Source of the DNA: Clostridium sp. C105KSO13
Lineage (GTDB): Bacteria > Bacillota > Clostridia > Lachnospirales > Lachnospiraceae
NCBI RefSeq assembly: GCF_001517425.1
Contig: NZ_FBWL01000171.1
Span: forward strand, 248,001-312,000
Direction: 5' to 3'
Length of the DNA stretch: 64,000 nucleotides
The notes under the pieces are model-generated. The model saw only the letters and a list, made by a program, of their open reading frames with translations, was not told the origin of the DNA and did no database searches. This document shows positions 53,114 through 61,007 of this stretch, one piece after another (the stretch's first letter is position 1; every line of letters starts with the position of its first letter). The translations under genes and the position numbers were made by a program.

Positions 53114-54787
53114 ATGGCTGAGTCACAGAAGCGAAAAGCAAAAAAAGATGATTTCCTGATGCAGGGCGCAATATTGGCCGCCGCCGGTGTTATTACAAAA
53201 ATTATCGGTGTTGTATACCGGATTCCCCTGACGAACATTCTCGGAGATGAGGGAATTGGTTTTTATGGTTATGCTTTTGAAGTCTATGCTATGGCACTGG
53301 TTCTTTCTTCTTTGAGCCTTCCCACTGCTGTATCCAAACTGGTTTCAGCGAGGATGGCAATGAAGCAGCGCAAGAATGCATTCAGGGTATTTACATGCTC
53401 CTTACTTTTTGCTATAGCAGTAGGTGCTTTCTTCGCACTTATTATTTTTTCCGGAGCAGATGCGTTTTCTACACATTTAATGAAATCCCCTTTAAGTGCT
53501 TTGGCTCTTAAAGTATTGGCACCGGGCCTTTTTATTGTATCCATTTTAGGGGTGCTCAGGGGATATTTTCAGGGTCTGGGAACTATGGTACCCACAGCAG
53601 TGTCCCAGGTGATTGAGCAGCTTGTAAATGCAGTTGTAAGTATTCTCGGCGCGGTGCTGCTTTTTAAAATCGGGACACGGGCAGCCGTAAAACAGAATAA
53701 TGAATTACTGGGGCCGGCCTACGGTGCAGCGGGGGCTACTATAGGCACAATTGTAGGTGCACTTTTCGCATTATTTTTTCTGCTTTTTGCTTTCTTTGTG
53801 TATAAAGACGTTATAAAGAGGCAGATCCGCAGAGATAAAAGCCGAAGAACAGAAAGCTATAGACGGATACTTAAGATTCTGATAGTAACTATTATTCCGG
53901 TGATTTTCAGTACGGCAATTTATAATATCAACCAGATTCTCGACATGACACTTTTCAATACGATCATGGCGGCCCAGGGGTTCACAGAAGAAAAGTATAT
54001 GGCCCTTTTAGGTATTTATTCCGGCAAGTATAATACATTAATTAATGTGCCCCTGGCTATGACAAACGGGCTGGCAGCTTCTGTCATACCAAGTCTGACT
54101 GTTGCAGTGACAACGAATAATAGGCCCCAGGTTTATAATAAGATTAATCAGTCAATTCGATTCACTATGTTGATTGCAATTCCCTGTTTCGTAGGGTTTG
54201 TAGTGCTAGCATCTCCACTTATGGTTCTGCTGTTCAATGATGCCAACACAACCCCCGCCGCAATTCTGGCATTGGGGGCCATTACAATAGTGTTGTATTG
54301 TCTTTCCACAGTGTCAAATTCTATTCTTCAGGGCCTGGACAAGATGTCAACACCGGCAAAGAATGCAGGAATCTCCCTGGTAATACATATTATTGCACTG
54401 TTGATTATGCTAATAGTTTTCAAATGGAATATTTATGCACTGGTGGGAAGTAATATCGTGTTTGCACTTTGCATGTGCGTTTTAAATATGAGAGCAATTC
54501 ACAAAGCAAGCGGCTACAAACAGGATGTGGAGAAGAACTATGTACGTCCTTTGCTGGCGGCGGTTATCATGGGAGTTGTGACATATGCGGTACATTTGGT
54601 TTTGGATCTCCTGATTGGAGGACGTTTTGCCACCATAATTTCCATCTTGATCGCGGTACTTGTCTATGCTGTGAGTGTGTTAAAGCTTGGAGTCCTTTCT
54701 GTAGATGATATCCTGGCTTTGCCTCAGGGGAATAAAATTCTGCGGTTTTGCAGAATGTTACATCTGCTCTCTGAAGAGAAATATTAG
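53114..54787 (+). CDS. spoVB: SpoVB/MurJ-like polysaccharide or lipid II flippase
   Basis: This 557-residue protein of the MOP flippase superfamily has about fourteen membrane helices. The start LMQGAILAAAGVITKIIGVVYRIPLTNILGDEG is typical of the SpoVB branch of Firmicutes, which is involved in spore cortex or cell-wall precursor export. A soluble loop around residues 235-255 is basic. ACGGAGG precedes ATG 53114. It follows ybeY by 21 bases. A vegetative lipid II or teichoic-acid-like flippase is the alternative. Confidence 0.85.
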   Translation: MAESQKRKAKKDDFLMQGAILAAAGVITKIIGVVYRIPLTNILGDEGIGFYGYAFEVYAMALVLSSLSLPTAVSKLVSARMAMKQRKNAFRVFTCSLLFAIAVGAFFALIIFSGADAFSTHLMKSPLSALALKVLAPGLFIVSILGVLRGYFQGLGTMVPTAVSQVIEQLVNAVVSILGAVLLFKIGTRAAVKQNNELLGPAYGAAGATIGTIVGALFALFFLLFAFFVYKDVIKRQIRRDKSRRTESYRRILKILIVTIIPVIFSTAIYNINQILDMTLFNTIMAAQGFTEEKYMALLGIYSGKYNTLINVPLAMTNGLAASVIPSLTVAVTTNNRPQVYNKINQSIRFTMLIAIPCFVGFVVLASPLMVLLFNDANTTPAAILALGAITIVLYCLSTVSNSILQGLDKMSTPAKNAGISLVIHIIALLIMLIVFKWNIYALVGSNIVFALCMCVLNMRAIHKASGYKQDVEKNYVRPLLAAVIMGVVTYAVHLVLDLLIGGRFATIISILIAVLVYAVSVLKLGVLSVDDILALPQGNKILRFCRMLHLLSEEKY

Positions 54788-54849
54788 AGAAAATTGTATA
54801 AAAGCGGTAAAAAAGCCAATACTGTATGAAAAAAAGGAGTTGAATCCTT

Positions 54850-55209
54850 ATGAAAAAGAAGTACTATGTTGGCTTTCTTACAGGAATATTTTTATTGGCT
54901 GTTATATTGGGTATTGGATATCAGCTCAGTTATCGGCACACGATGGACCGGCAGGAGGCCAAATCGGAAGCGGAGAAGACAACTGAAAGTGTGACAACAA
55001 AGGGAAACGCTGAGAAAAATGAAGGGTATTATATATGCGAACTCAATGGATATGTTGTTGTATATCTATACGATAAAACAACAGTTTATGAGGTCACCAG
55101 CATTTTAGTTTCAGAATTACCTGAGGATGTACGAAAAGAAGTTGAAATTGGGAAATATGTTGAAAAAGAGTCGCAGGTGTATGGGTTTCTGGAGAACTAT
55201 TCCAGCTGA
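54850..55209 (+). CDS. BofC C-terminal domain-like single-span membrane protein
   Basis: The 119-residue product has an N-terminal membrane helix (YYVGFLTGIFLLAVILGIGY, residues 5-24), a polar linker (30-58), and a C-terminal domain with GYYICELNGYVVVYLYDKTTVYEVTSILVSELPEDV ending VYGFLENYSS. The domain matches the pattern of BofC-C-type proteins, which in Bacillus inhibit the signalling protease SpoIVB in the forespore intermembrane space. AAAAGGAG precedes ATG 54850. The sporulation link is inference from the family and from neighbouring sporulation genes. Confidence 0.7.
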   Translation: MKKKYYVGFLTGIFLLAVILGIGYQLSYRHTMDRQEAKSEAEKTTESVTTKGNAEKNEGYYICELNGYVVVYLYDKTTVYEVTSILVSELPEDVRKEVEIGKYVEKESQVYGFLENYSS

Positions 55210-55268
55210 TCGATGAACGAATACTCCTGTTATGCAACAGAACATTGGTTTACACATAGGAGAATAAA

Positions 55269-55490
55269 ATGGATCAACAAAAGATTAAAAGAATTAACGA
55301 ATTATATAGAAAATCAAAAGCTGAAGGTCTGACAGAATCCGAAAAGAAGGAACAGAAAGTGCTGCGCCGGGAATATATTGATTCCTTCAAGCGCAATCTG
55401 CGCGGTCAGCTTGACAATATAGATATTAAGGAAAAAGACGGAACAGTAGTAAACCTTGGGGAAAAGTATGGAAACAAAAAAGGAAATTAG
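55269..55490 (+). CDS. DUF896 (YnzC-like) small protein
   Basis: This 73-residue charged helical protein matches DUF896: IKRINELYRKSKAEGLTESEKKEQKVLRREYIDSFKRNLRGQLDNI. The related B. subtilis YnzC and YneB-region proteins are small helical hairpins of unknown function, linked by some to the SOS response. AGGAG precedes ATG 55269. Its end overlaps the next gene by 23 bases. Confidence 0.88.
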   Translation: MDQQKIKRINELYRKSKAEGLTESEKKEQKVLRREYIDSFKRNLRGQLDNIDIKEKDGTVVNLGEKYGNKKGN

Positions 55491-56085
55491 AACAAGGATA
55501 ATAAAAGAACGAGCCGCACTTGATCCGGAAATGAGACAGGCTTTCAGTGACAAAATTTTTGAACAGATAATCAGCCATCCGTTGTATAGACATGCCAGGG
55601 AAATTTATTGTTATGTTTCCTTTGGTGAGGAAGTATCCACGGAGAAGCTGATTTCTTATTCTTTAAAAATGGGGAAAAAAGTCGCGGTTCCAAAGATTAT
55701 TGTGGATAACTCCGCTGCAAAGGAGAACACTTCTGGTTTTTTGGAAAAGTCTGCAGCCTTTAAGCAAAAAAGAAGGATGGAATTTTATTACATAGAAAGT
55801 ACAGATGAATTAAGCAAAGGATACTTTGGAATTATGGAACCGCCGGAAAAGGCACCGGCCTGCGGAGATTCTGTGTTGGTTATTATGCCCGGGGTTGCGT
55901 TTGACAGACAGTGTAACCGCATTGGCTACGGCAAAGGATTTTATGATTTTTATTTAAGGCAGCATCCTTGGTTCCGAAAAATAGCACTTGCCTATTCCGT
56001 GCAGTGCCTGGGAAAATTCTCTGCTGAGAAACACGATATCCGTCCGGAAATGATTATAACAGAAGAGGAGATTTACACATGTTGA
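55468..56085 (+). CDS. 5-formyltetrahydrofolate cyclo-ligase
   Basis: The enzyme (MTHFS, YgfA/YqgN family) uses ATP to convert 5-formyl-THF to 5,10-methenyl-THF. The family signature MPGVAFDRQCNRIGYGKGFYDFYL is intact and the N-terminal KKEIRTRIIKERAALDPEMR contains the usual substrate-binding basic residues. ATG 55468 follows GGGGA by six bases; the product has 205 residues. It complements fhs and folD at 39-42 kb. It overlaps DUF896 upstream and DUF4250 downstream. Confidence 0.93.
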   Translation: METKKEIRTRIIKERAALDPEMRQAFSDKIFEQIISHPLYRHAREIYCYVSFGEEVSTEKLISYSLKMGKKVAVPKIIVDNSAAKENTSGFLEKSAAFKQKRRMEFYYIESTDELSKGYFGIMEPPEKAPACGDSVLVIMPGVAFDRQCNRIGYGKGFYDFYLRQHPWFRKIALAYSVQCLGKFSAEKHDIRPEMIITEEEIYTC

Positions 56086-56261
56086 ATGGACTTCCGAAAG
56101 ACCCGGTTATTTTACTGAGTGTAATCAACACCAGGCTCAGAGATTATTATAAAACTTTGGATGAGCTGTGCGAGGACATAAAGATATCCCCGGCAGAAGT
56201 CAAAGAAAAGTTGAAAACAATAGATTATGAATACGATGCAGTACAAAACCAGTTTGTGTGA
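56079..56261 (+). CDS. DUF4250 small protein
   Basis: This 60-residue protein fits DUF4250: LPKDPVILLSVINTRLRDYYKTLDELCEDIKIS and the C-terminal TIDYEYDAVQNQFV are recognisable. Its function is unknown. GAGGAG at 56064-56069 lies 9 bases before ATG 56079, and it overlaps the cyclo-ligase gene by 7 bases. miaB follows after 30 bases. Confidence 0.85.
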   Translation: MLNGLPKDPVILLSVINTRLRDYYKTLDELCEDIKISPAEVKEKLKTIDYEYDAVQNQFV

Positions 56262-56291
56262 TGAACTGTGATAAGGAAAGGATTATATAGA

Positions 56292-57767
56292 ATGACTGAT
56301 AATGTAAAGAATAAAGACTTAAAAAAAATTCTGGATACTATAAACCTTGAGAAACCTGCGCCGGCTGAAGAACCGCAAAGACAGTATTACTTTATAAAAA
56401 AGGCGCAGGGATATGTAGAGGCATTGAGTGAAAAGGCAGGACGTCCTCTGACCTTCTGTGTAGTGACCTTTGGCTGTCAGATGAATGCAAGGGACTCTGA
56501 AAAACTGACAGGCATTTTACAGCAGATTGGTTATCAAGAGGAGACGGAAGAGGAAAAAGCGGATTTTGTCATTTATAACACCTGTACTGTCCGTGAGAAC
56601 GCCAATCAAAGGGTTTACGGAAGAATCGGACAGTTAAAAAAGGGGAAAAAAGACAACCCTTATATGCTGATAGGCTTATGTGGCTGTATGATGCAGGAAC
56701 CTAAGGCAGTGGAAAAACTGAAAAAAAGCTATCGCTACATAGACTTGATTTTTGGTACTCACAACATTTATAAATTTGCAGAGTTGATTGTAACACGCTT
56801 TGAATCTGAGCGGATGGTGATTGATATCTGGAAAGATACTGATAAAATTGTGGAAGATCTCCCGAGTGAAAGAAAGTATTTTTTTAAATCCGGAGTAAAT
56901 ATCATGTTCGGCTGCAATAACTTTTGCAGCTACTGCATCGTACCTTATGTGAGAGGGCGGGAGAGAAGCCGCAATCCCAGGGATATTATCCGTGAGATAG
57001 AAGCACTGGTGGCCGATGGTGTGGCAGAGGTTATGCTGCTGGGGCAAAATGTGAATTCCTATGGTAAAAGTCTTGAAACTCCTATGAGTTTTGCTGAACT
57101 CTTGCAGGAGATAGAAAAAATAGAGGGACTTGAAAGAATTCGATTCATGACCTCTCATCCCAAGGATTTATCTGATGAACTAATTCAGGTGATGGGAAAC
57201 TCTCAAAAGATATGTAAACATCTACATTTGCCGGTGCAGTCGGGAAGCAGTCGGATTCTCAAAAAAATGAACCGCGGATATACTAAAGAACACTATCTGA
57301 AGCTTGTGGATAAAATCCGTACAGCCGTTCCGGATATTTCTCTGACTACGGACATTATTGTGGGCTTCCCGGGTGAGACAGAGGAAGACTTTCAGGAGAC
57401 TCTGGATGTGGTCAGAAAAGTACGTTATGACAGTGCTTTTACTTTTATTTATTCAAAAAGGACTGGAACCCCGGCTGCAGTGATGGAAGAACAGATTTCG
57501 GATGAAGTAGTGAAAGAAAGATTTGATCGTCTTCTTCATGAGGTACAAACCATTTCCAGAGAAGTGTGCAGTGTACATACAGATACTATTCAGGAAATAC
57601 TGGTGGAGGGAGTGAATGACCACGATTCTTCGCTTATGACAGGAAGAATGAGCAACAATCTTTTGGTTCATTTCCCGGGAGATAAAAGTCTCATTGGAAA
57701 AATCATTGATGTTAAGCTGAAAGAATGTAAAGGTTTTTACTATATTGGTGAACTGGCCAAGAAATAA
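56292..57767 (+). CDS. miaB: tRNA-2-methylthio-N6-dimethylallyladenosine synthase
   Basis: MiaB is a radical-SAM methylthiotransferase that adds the 2-methylthio group to i6A37. The N-terminal domain holds three cluster cysteines (TFGCQMNARDSEK, YNTCTVRENA, GLCGCMMQE), the radical-SAM motif is FGCNNFCSYCIVPYVRGRE, and a TRAM domain forms the C-terminus. There is an extra ~55-residue N-terminal extension, common in Clostridia. ATG 56292 follows AAGGAAAGGA by 9 bases; 491 residues. miaA, which makes its substrate, is 5 kb downstream. Confidence 0.95.
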   Translation: MTDNVKNKDLKKILDTINLEKPAPAEEPQRQYYFIKKAQGYVEALSEKAGRPLTFCVVTFGCQMNARDSEKLTGILQQIGYQEETEEEKADFVIYNTCTVRENANQRVYGRIGQLKKGKKDNPYMLIGLCGCMMQEPKAVEKLKKSYRYIDLIFGTHNIYKFAELIVTRFESERMVIDIWKDTDKIVEDLPSERKYFFKSGVNIMFGCNNFCSYCIVPYVRGRERSRNPRDIIREIEALVADGVAEVMLLGQNVNSYGKSLETPMSFAELLQEIEKIEGLERIRFMTSHPKDLSDELIQVMGNSQKICKHLHLPVQSGSSRILKKMNRGYTKEHYLKLVDKIRTAVPDISLTTDIIVGFPGETEEDFQETLDVVRKVRYDSAFTFIYSKRTGTPAAVMEEQISDEVVKERFDRLLHEVQTISREVCSVHTDTIQEILVEGVNDHDSSLMTGRMSNNLLVHFPGDKSLIGKIIDVKLKECKGFYYIGELAKK

Positions 57768-57787
57768 ATTCCAATCATATTTCATAT

Positions 57788-57843
57788 AAAAACGTCCAGA
57801 CTATATATGAATAGTTACGTTAATATATAGGAGGGCGTTTTTT
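57788..57843 (+). promoter_or_regulatory. terminator-like stem that includes the ribosome-binding site of the next gene
   Basis: Outer arms 57788-57797 and 57833-57842 (one G-T pair) and inner arms CTATATAT (57801-57808) and ATATATAG (57823-57830) form a long interrupted stem ending in TTTTTT (57838-57843). The Shine-Dalgarno GGAGGG (57830-57835) is inside the 3' arm and GTG 57845 follows directly. It could end miaB transcripts and limit translation of the next gene. Confidence 0.55.
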
Positions 57844-57844
57844 C

Positions 57845-58261
57845 GTGAAGAAATTAAGCGAATATTTATTTCTTTGGACGCTGGGGGGTACAATTTATTA
57901 TGCATTTGAAATGGCATTCAGAGGATTTTCCCACTGGTCCATGTTTGTACTAGGAGGAGTGTGCATGGTGTTTTTTGCACAGCAGGGACTCTGGGTAAAA
58001 TGGAAGGATCCCCTGTGGCTCCAAGTAGTCCGCTGTGCAGTGTTTGTCACTTCGGCAGAATTTATTACCGGAATTATTGTGAACAAGTGGTTAAAATGGA
58101 ACGTATGGGATTATTCAGATCAAATATTCCATCTTTTCGGACAAATTTGTGTCCCGTTTATCATTCTGTTTTCCGGCCTGTGTGCCCTTGGAATTCTTTT
58201 GACAGGATATTTGCTTCACTGGCTCTATGGAGAAGCGAAGCCCCAATTTCATGTGCTGTAG
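57845..58261 (+). CDS. small membrane protein, putative ABC_trans_CmpB (PF06541)-like
   Basis: The 138-residue product has about four membrane helices (near 5-22, 28-46, 60-80, 98-128). The segment AEFITGIIVNKWLKWNVWDYSDQIFHLFGQICVPFIILF resembles the CmpB/PF06541 family, described as putative ABC-transporter type IV membrane proteins without proven transport function. The start is GTG 57845, nine bases after GGAGGG, which lies inside a terminator-like hairpin. It sits alone between miaB and mutS. Confidence 0.7.
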   Translation: MKKLSEYLFLWTLGGTIYYAFEMAFRGFSHWSMFVLGGVCMVFFAQQGLWVKWKDPLWLQVVRCAVFVTSAEFITGIIVNKWLKWNVWDYSDQIFHLFGQICVPFIILFSGLCALGILLTGYLLHWLYGEAKPQFHVL

Positions 58262-58345
58262 AGTTAGCATAGAAAACCACTCTTTCATAACCCAGAAAAA
58301 AATGATATACTTAGAGGGAATTTTGGAAACGAAAGGAAGAAGAAA

Positions 58346-60997
58346 TTGGCAGAATTAACTCCTATGATGCAGCAGTATATGGATACAAAATCCCAATACC
58401 CCGACTGCATTCTATTTTATAGACTTGGTGACTTTTATGAAATGTTTTTTGAGGATGCACTGACAGCTTCAAAGGAATTGGAAATTACACTGACAGGCAA
58501 GAACTGCGGTCTTGAAGAGCGGGCGCCTATGTGCGGCGTCCCTTATCATGCAGTGGACAGTTATCTAAATAAGCTGGTGTCCAGAGGATACAAGGTTGCC
58601 ATATGTGAACAGATGGAGGACCCAAAGCAGGCCAGGGGATTGGTGAAGCGGGATGTGGTCCGCATCGTGACTCCGGGTACTAATCTTGCAGCCCAGGCAT
58701 TGGATGAGGCAAAAAATAATTATCTAATGTGTATTGTTTACATAGCTGACAGATACGGATTGTCTATTGCAGATGTCACTACGGGTGATTATTTTGTGAC
58801 AGAACTGCCTGACAGCACAAAACTTCTGGACGAGATTTATAAATTTATGCCCTCTGAAATCATATGCAATGAGTCTTTTTACATGAGCGGTATGGACCTG
58901 GATGATTTGAAGGACAGACTGGGAATTGCCATTTATTCTCTTGACTCCTGGTATTTTGATGATCCCGTCTGCAGAGAAAAACTGTTGGAACATTTTCAGG
59001 TTTCTACACTTGCAGGTCTGGGGCTTCAGGATTTTGACAGTGGGATTATCAGTGCCGGAGCTCTGCTGCAGTACTTACTGGAGACTCAGAAAAATGATCT
59101 CTCCCAGCTGACACATATTACCCCTTATATTACAGGAAAATATATGATGCTGGACAGTTCCACACGCAGAAATCTGGAACTTACCGAAACTCTGAGGGAA
59201 AAGCAAAAAAGAGGTTCTCTTCTCTGGGTGCTTGATAAGACCAAAACCGCAATGGGCGCCAGAACTCTGCGAAAATATGTGGAACAGCCTCTCATAGAGC
59301 TTCAGGAGATTGAAAAACGTCTGGATGCCGTAGAAGAATTGAAAAATGAGGCAATCGGCAGAGAGGAAATACGGGAATATCTGGCTCCGATTTATGATTT
59401 GGAACGTCTGGTTACAAGAATCACTTATGGTTCGGCAAATCCAAGAGATTTGACGGCCTTTCGCAGTTCCCTTGAAATGCTTCCCCCCATCCGTTATATC
59501 CTGGAGGACATGCAATCACAATTACTGTCTCAAATCCGGGAGGATATGGATACTCTGGAGGATTTGTGCACCCTGATTAAAGAGGCGATTACAGACGATC
59601 CGCCCCTTGCCATGAAAGAGGGTGGCATTATCCGGAATGGATACAGTGAAGAGGTAGATACGCTCCGACGGGCAAAGTCCGACGGGAAAGAGTGGATTGC
59701 CAGACTGGAAGAAGAAGAGCGGGAAAAAACAGGAATTAAGAACCTGAAGGTAAAATACAACAAAGTATTTGGGTATTACCTGGAGGTTACCAATTCTTAT
59801 AAAGATATGGTTCCGGATTACTATACCAGAAAGCAGACGCTGGCAAATGCAGAGCGTTATATTACACCAAAGCTCAAAGAATTGGAGGACACCATTTTAG
59901 GGGCAGAGGACAAGCTGTATGCTCTGGAATATGAACTGTATAGTACAGTGCGTGATACAGTGGCGGGGGAAGTTGTGCGGATTCAGAAAACAGCCAAAGC
60001 AGTGGCTGCACTGGATGTGTTTACCTCACTCGCCCAGGTGGCCGAGAGGGGAAATTATGTCCGTCCGGATACCAATGAAAAAGGTGTAATCAATATTAAA
60101 GACGGCCGCCACCCGGTGGTAGAAAAGATGATTCCGAATGATATGTTTATTTCAAATGATACATACCTGGACGATAAAAAGCAGCGGATTTCTATTATCA
60201 CAGGGCCAAATATGGCCGGAAAGTCCACTTACATGAGACAGGTTGCCCTGATTGTCCTTATGGGCCAGCTTGGATCCTTTGTTCCTGCTGCAGCTGCCGA
60301 TATCGGGATTGTGGATCGGATTTTCACCAGAGTCGGGGCATCGGATGATCTGGCCTCCGGTCAGAGTACCTTTATGGTAGAAATGACAGAGGTAGCAAAT
60401 ATTCTGCGCAACGCTACAAGTAAAAGTCTGTTGATTCTGGACGAGATAGGGCGGGGCACCAGTACTTTTGACGGCCTGTCTATTGCCTGGGCTGTGGTGG
60501 AATATATCTCAGATACGCGCCTGCTGGGTGCGAAAACCTTGTTTGCAACTCACTATCATGAACTCACTGAGCTGGAGGGGAAGATACAGAATGTAAATAA
60601 TTACTGTATTGCTGTCAAAGAAAAGGGTGAGGATATAGTTTTCCTTCGAAAAATAGTCAAGGGCGGCGCAGATAAGAGCTACGGAATCCAGGTGGCCAAA
60701 CTGGCAGGAGTACCGGACATTGTAACCAACCGCGCTAAAGAAATTGTGGAAGAATTAAGCAACGAGGATATAACCGCAAGGGTCAGTGAGATTGCAGCAA
60801 AAGAAAATGAAACAAAAAAACTGGCAAAGATGAAAAAATACGATGAAGTCGATATTGCACAAATGTCTCTTTTTGATACAGTCAAGGACGATGATGTGCT
60901 GGAAGAACTAAAAACAATCGATGTTGGAAACCTGACGCCTGTTGATGCGTTGAATACTATATACAGGCTGCAGAACAAGTTAAAGAACAGATGGTAG
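58346..60997 (+). CDS. mutS: DNA mismatch repair protein MutS
   Basis: MutS recognises mismatches. The 883-residue product has the mismatch-reading F-x-E motif in FYRLGDFYEMF near the N-terminus, the connector, lever and clamp domains, and the ATPase with GPNMAGKSTYMRQ (Walker A), LILDEIGRGTSTFDG (Walker B) and FATHYHELTEL. The start is TTG 58346, six bases after AAAGGAAG; later ATGs would remove conserved residues. mutL follows 10 bases downstream. Confidence 0.97.
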   Translation: MAELTPMMQQYMDTKSQYPDCILFYRLGDFYEMFFEDALTASKELEITLTGKNCGLEERAPMCGVPYHAVDSYLNKLVSRGYKVAICEQMEDPKQARGLVKRDVVRIVTPGTNLAAQALDEAKNNYLMCIVYIADRYGLSIADVTTGDYFVTELPDSTKLLDEIYKFMPSEIICNESFYMSGMDLDDLKDRLGIAIYSLDSWYFDDPVCREKLLEHFQVSTLAGLGLQDFDSGIISAGALLQYLLETQKNDLSQLTHITPYITGKYMMLDSSTRRNLELTETLREKQKRGSLLWVLDKTKTAMGARTLRKYVEQPLIELQEIEKRLDAVEELKNEAIGREEIREYLAPIYDLERLVTRITYGSANPRDLTAFRSSLEMLPPIRYILEDMQSQLLSQIREDMDTLEDLCTLIKEAITDDPPLAMKEGGIIRNGYSEEVDTLRRAKSDGKEWIARLEEEEREKTGIKNLKVKYNKVFGYYLEVTNSYKDMVPDYYTRKQTLANAERYITPKLKELEDTILGAEDKLYALEYELYSTVRDTVAGEVVRIQKTAKAVAALDVFTSLAQVAERGNYVRPDTNEKGVINIKDGRHPVVEKMIPNDMFISNDTYLDDKKQRISIITGPNMAGKSTYMRQVALIVLMGQLGSFVPAAAADIGIVDRIFTRVGASDDLASGQSTFMVEMTEVANILRNATSKSLLILDEIGRGTSTFDGLSIAWAVVEYISDTRLLGAKTLFATHYHELTELEGKIQNVNNYCIAVKEKGEDIVFLRKIVKGGADKSYGIQVAKLAGVPDIVTNRAKEIVEELSNEDITARVSEIAAKENETKKLAKMKKYDEVDIAQMSLFDTVKDDDVLEELKTIDVGNLTPVDALNTIYRLQNKLKNRW

Positions 60998-61007
60998 GAG
61001 GGGCGTT

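Noticed and set aside
55227-55240. CTGTT/AACAG hairpin before the DUF896 gene as a terminator
   Set aside because: The stem is only 5 bp and no T-run follows.
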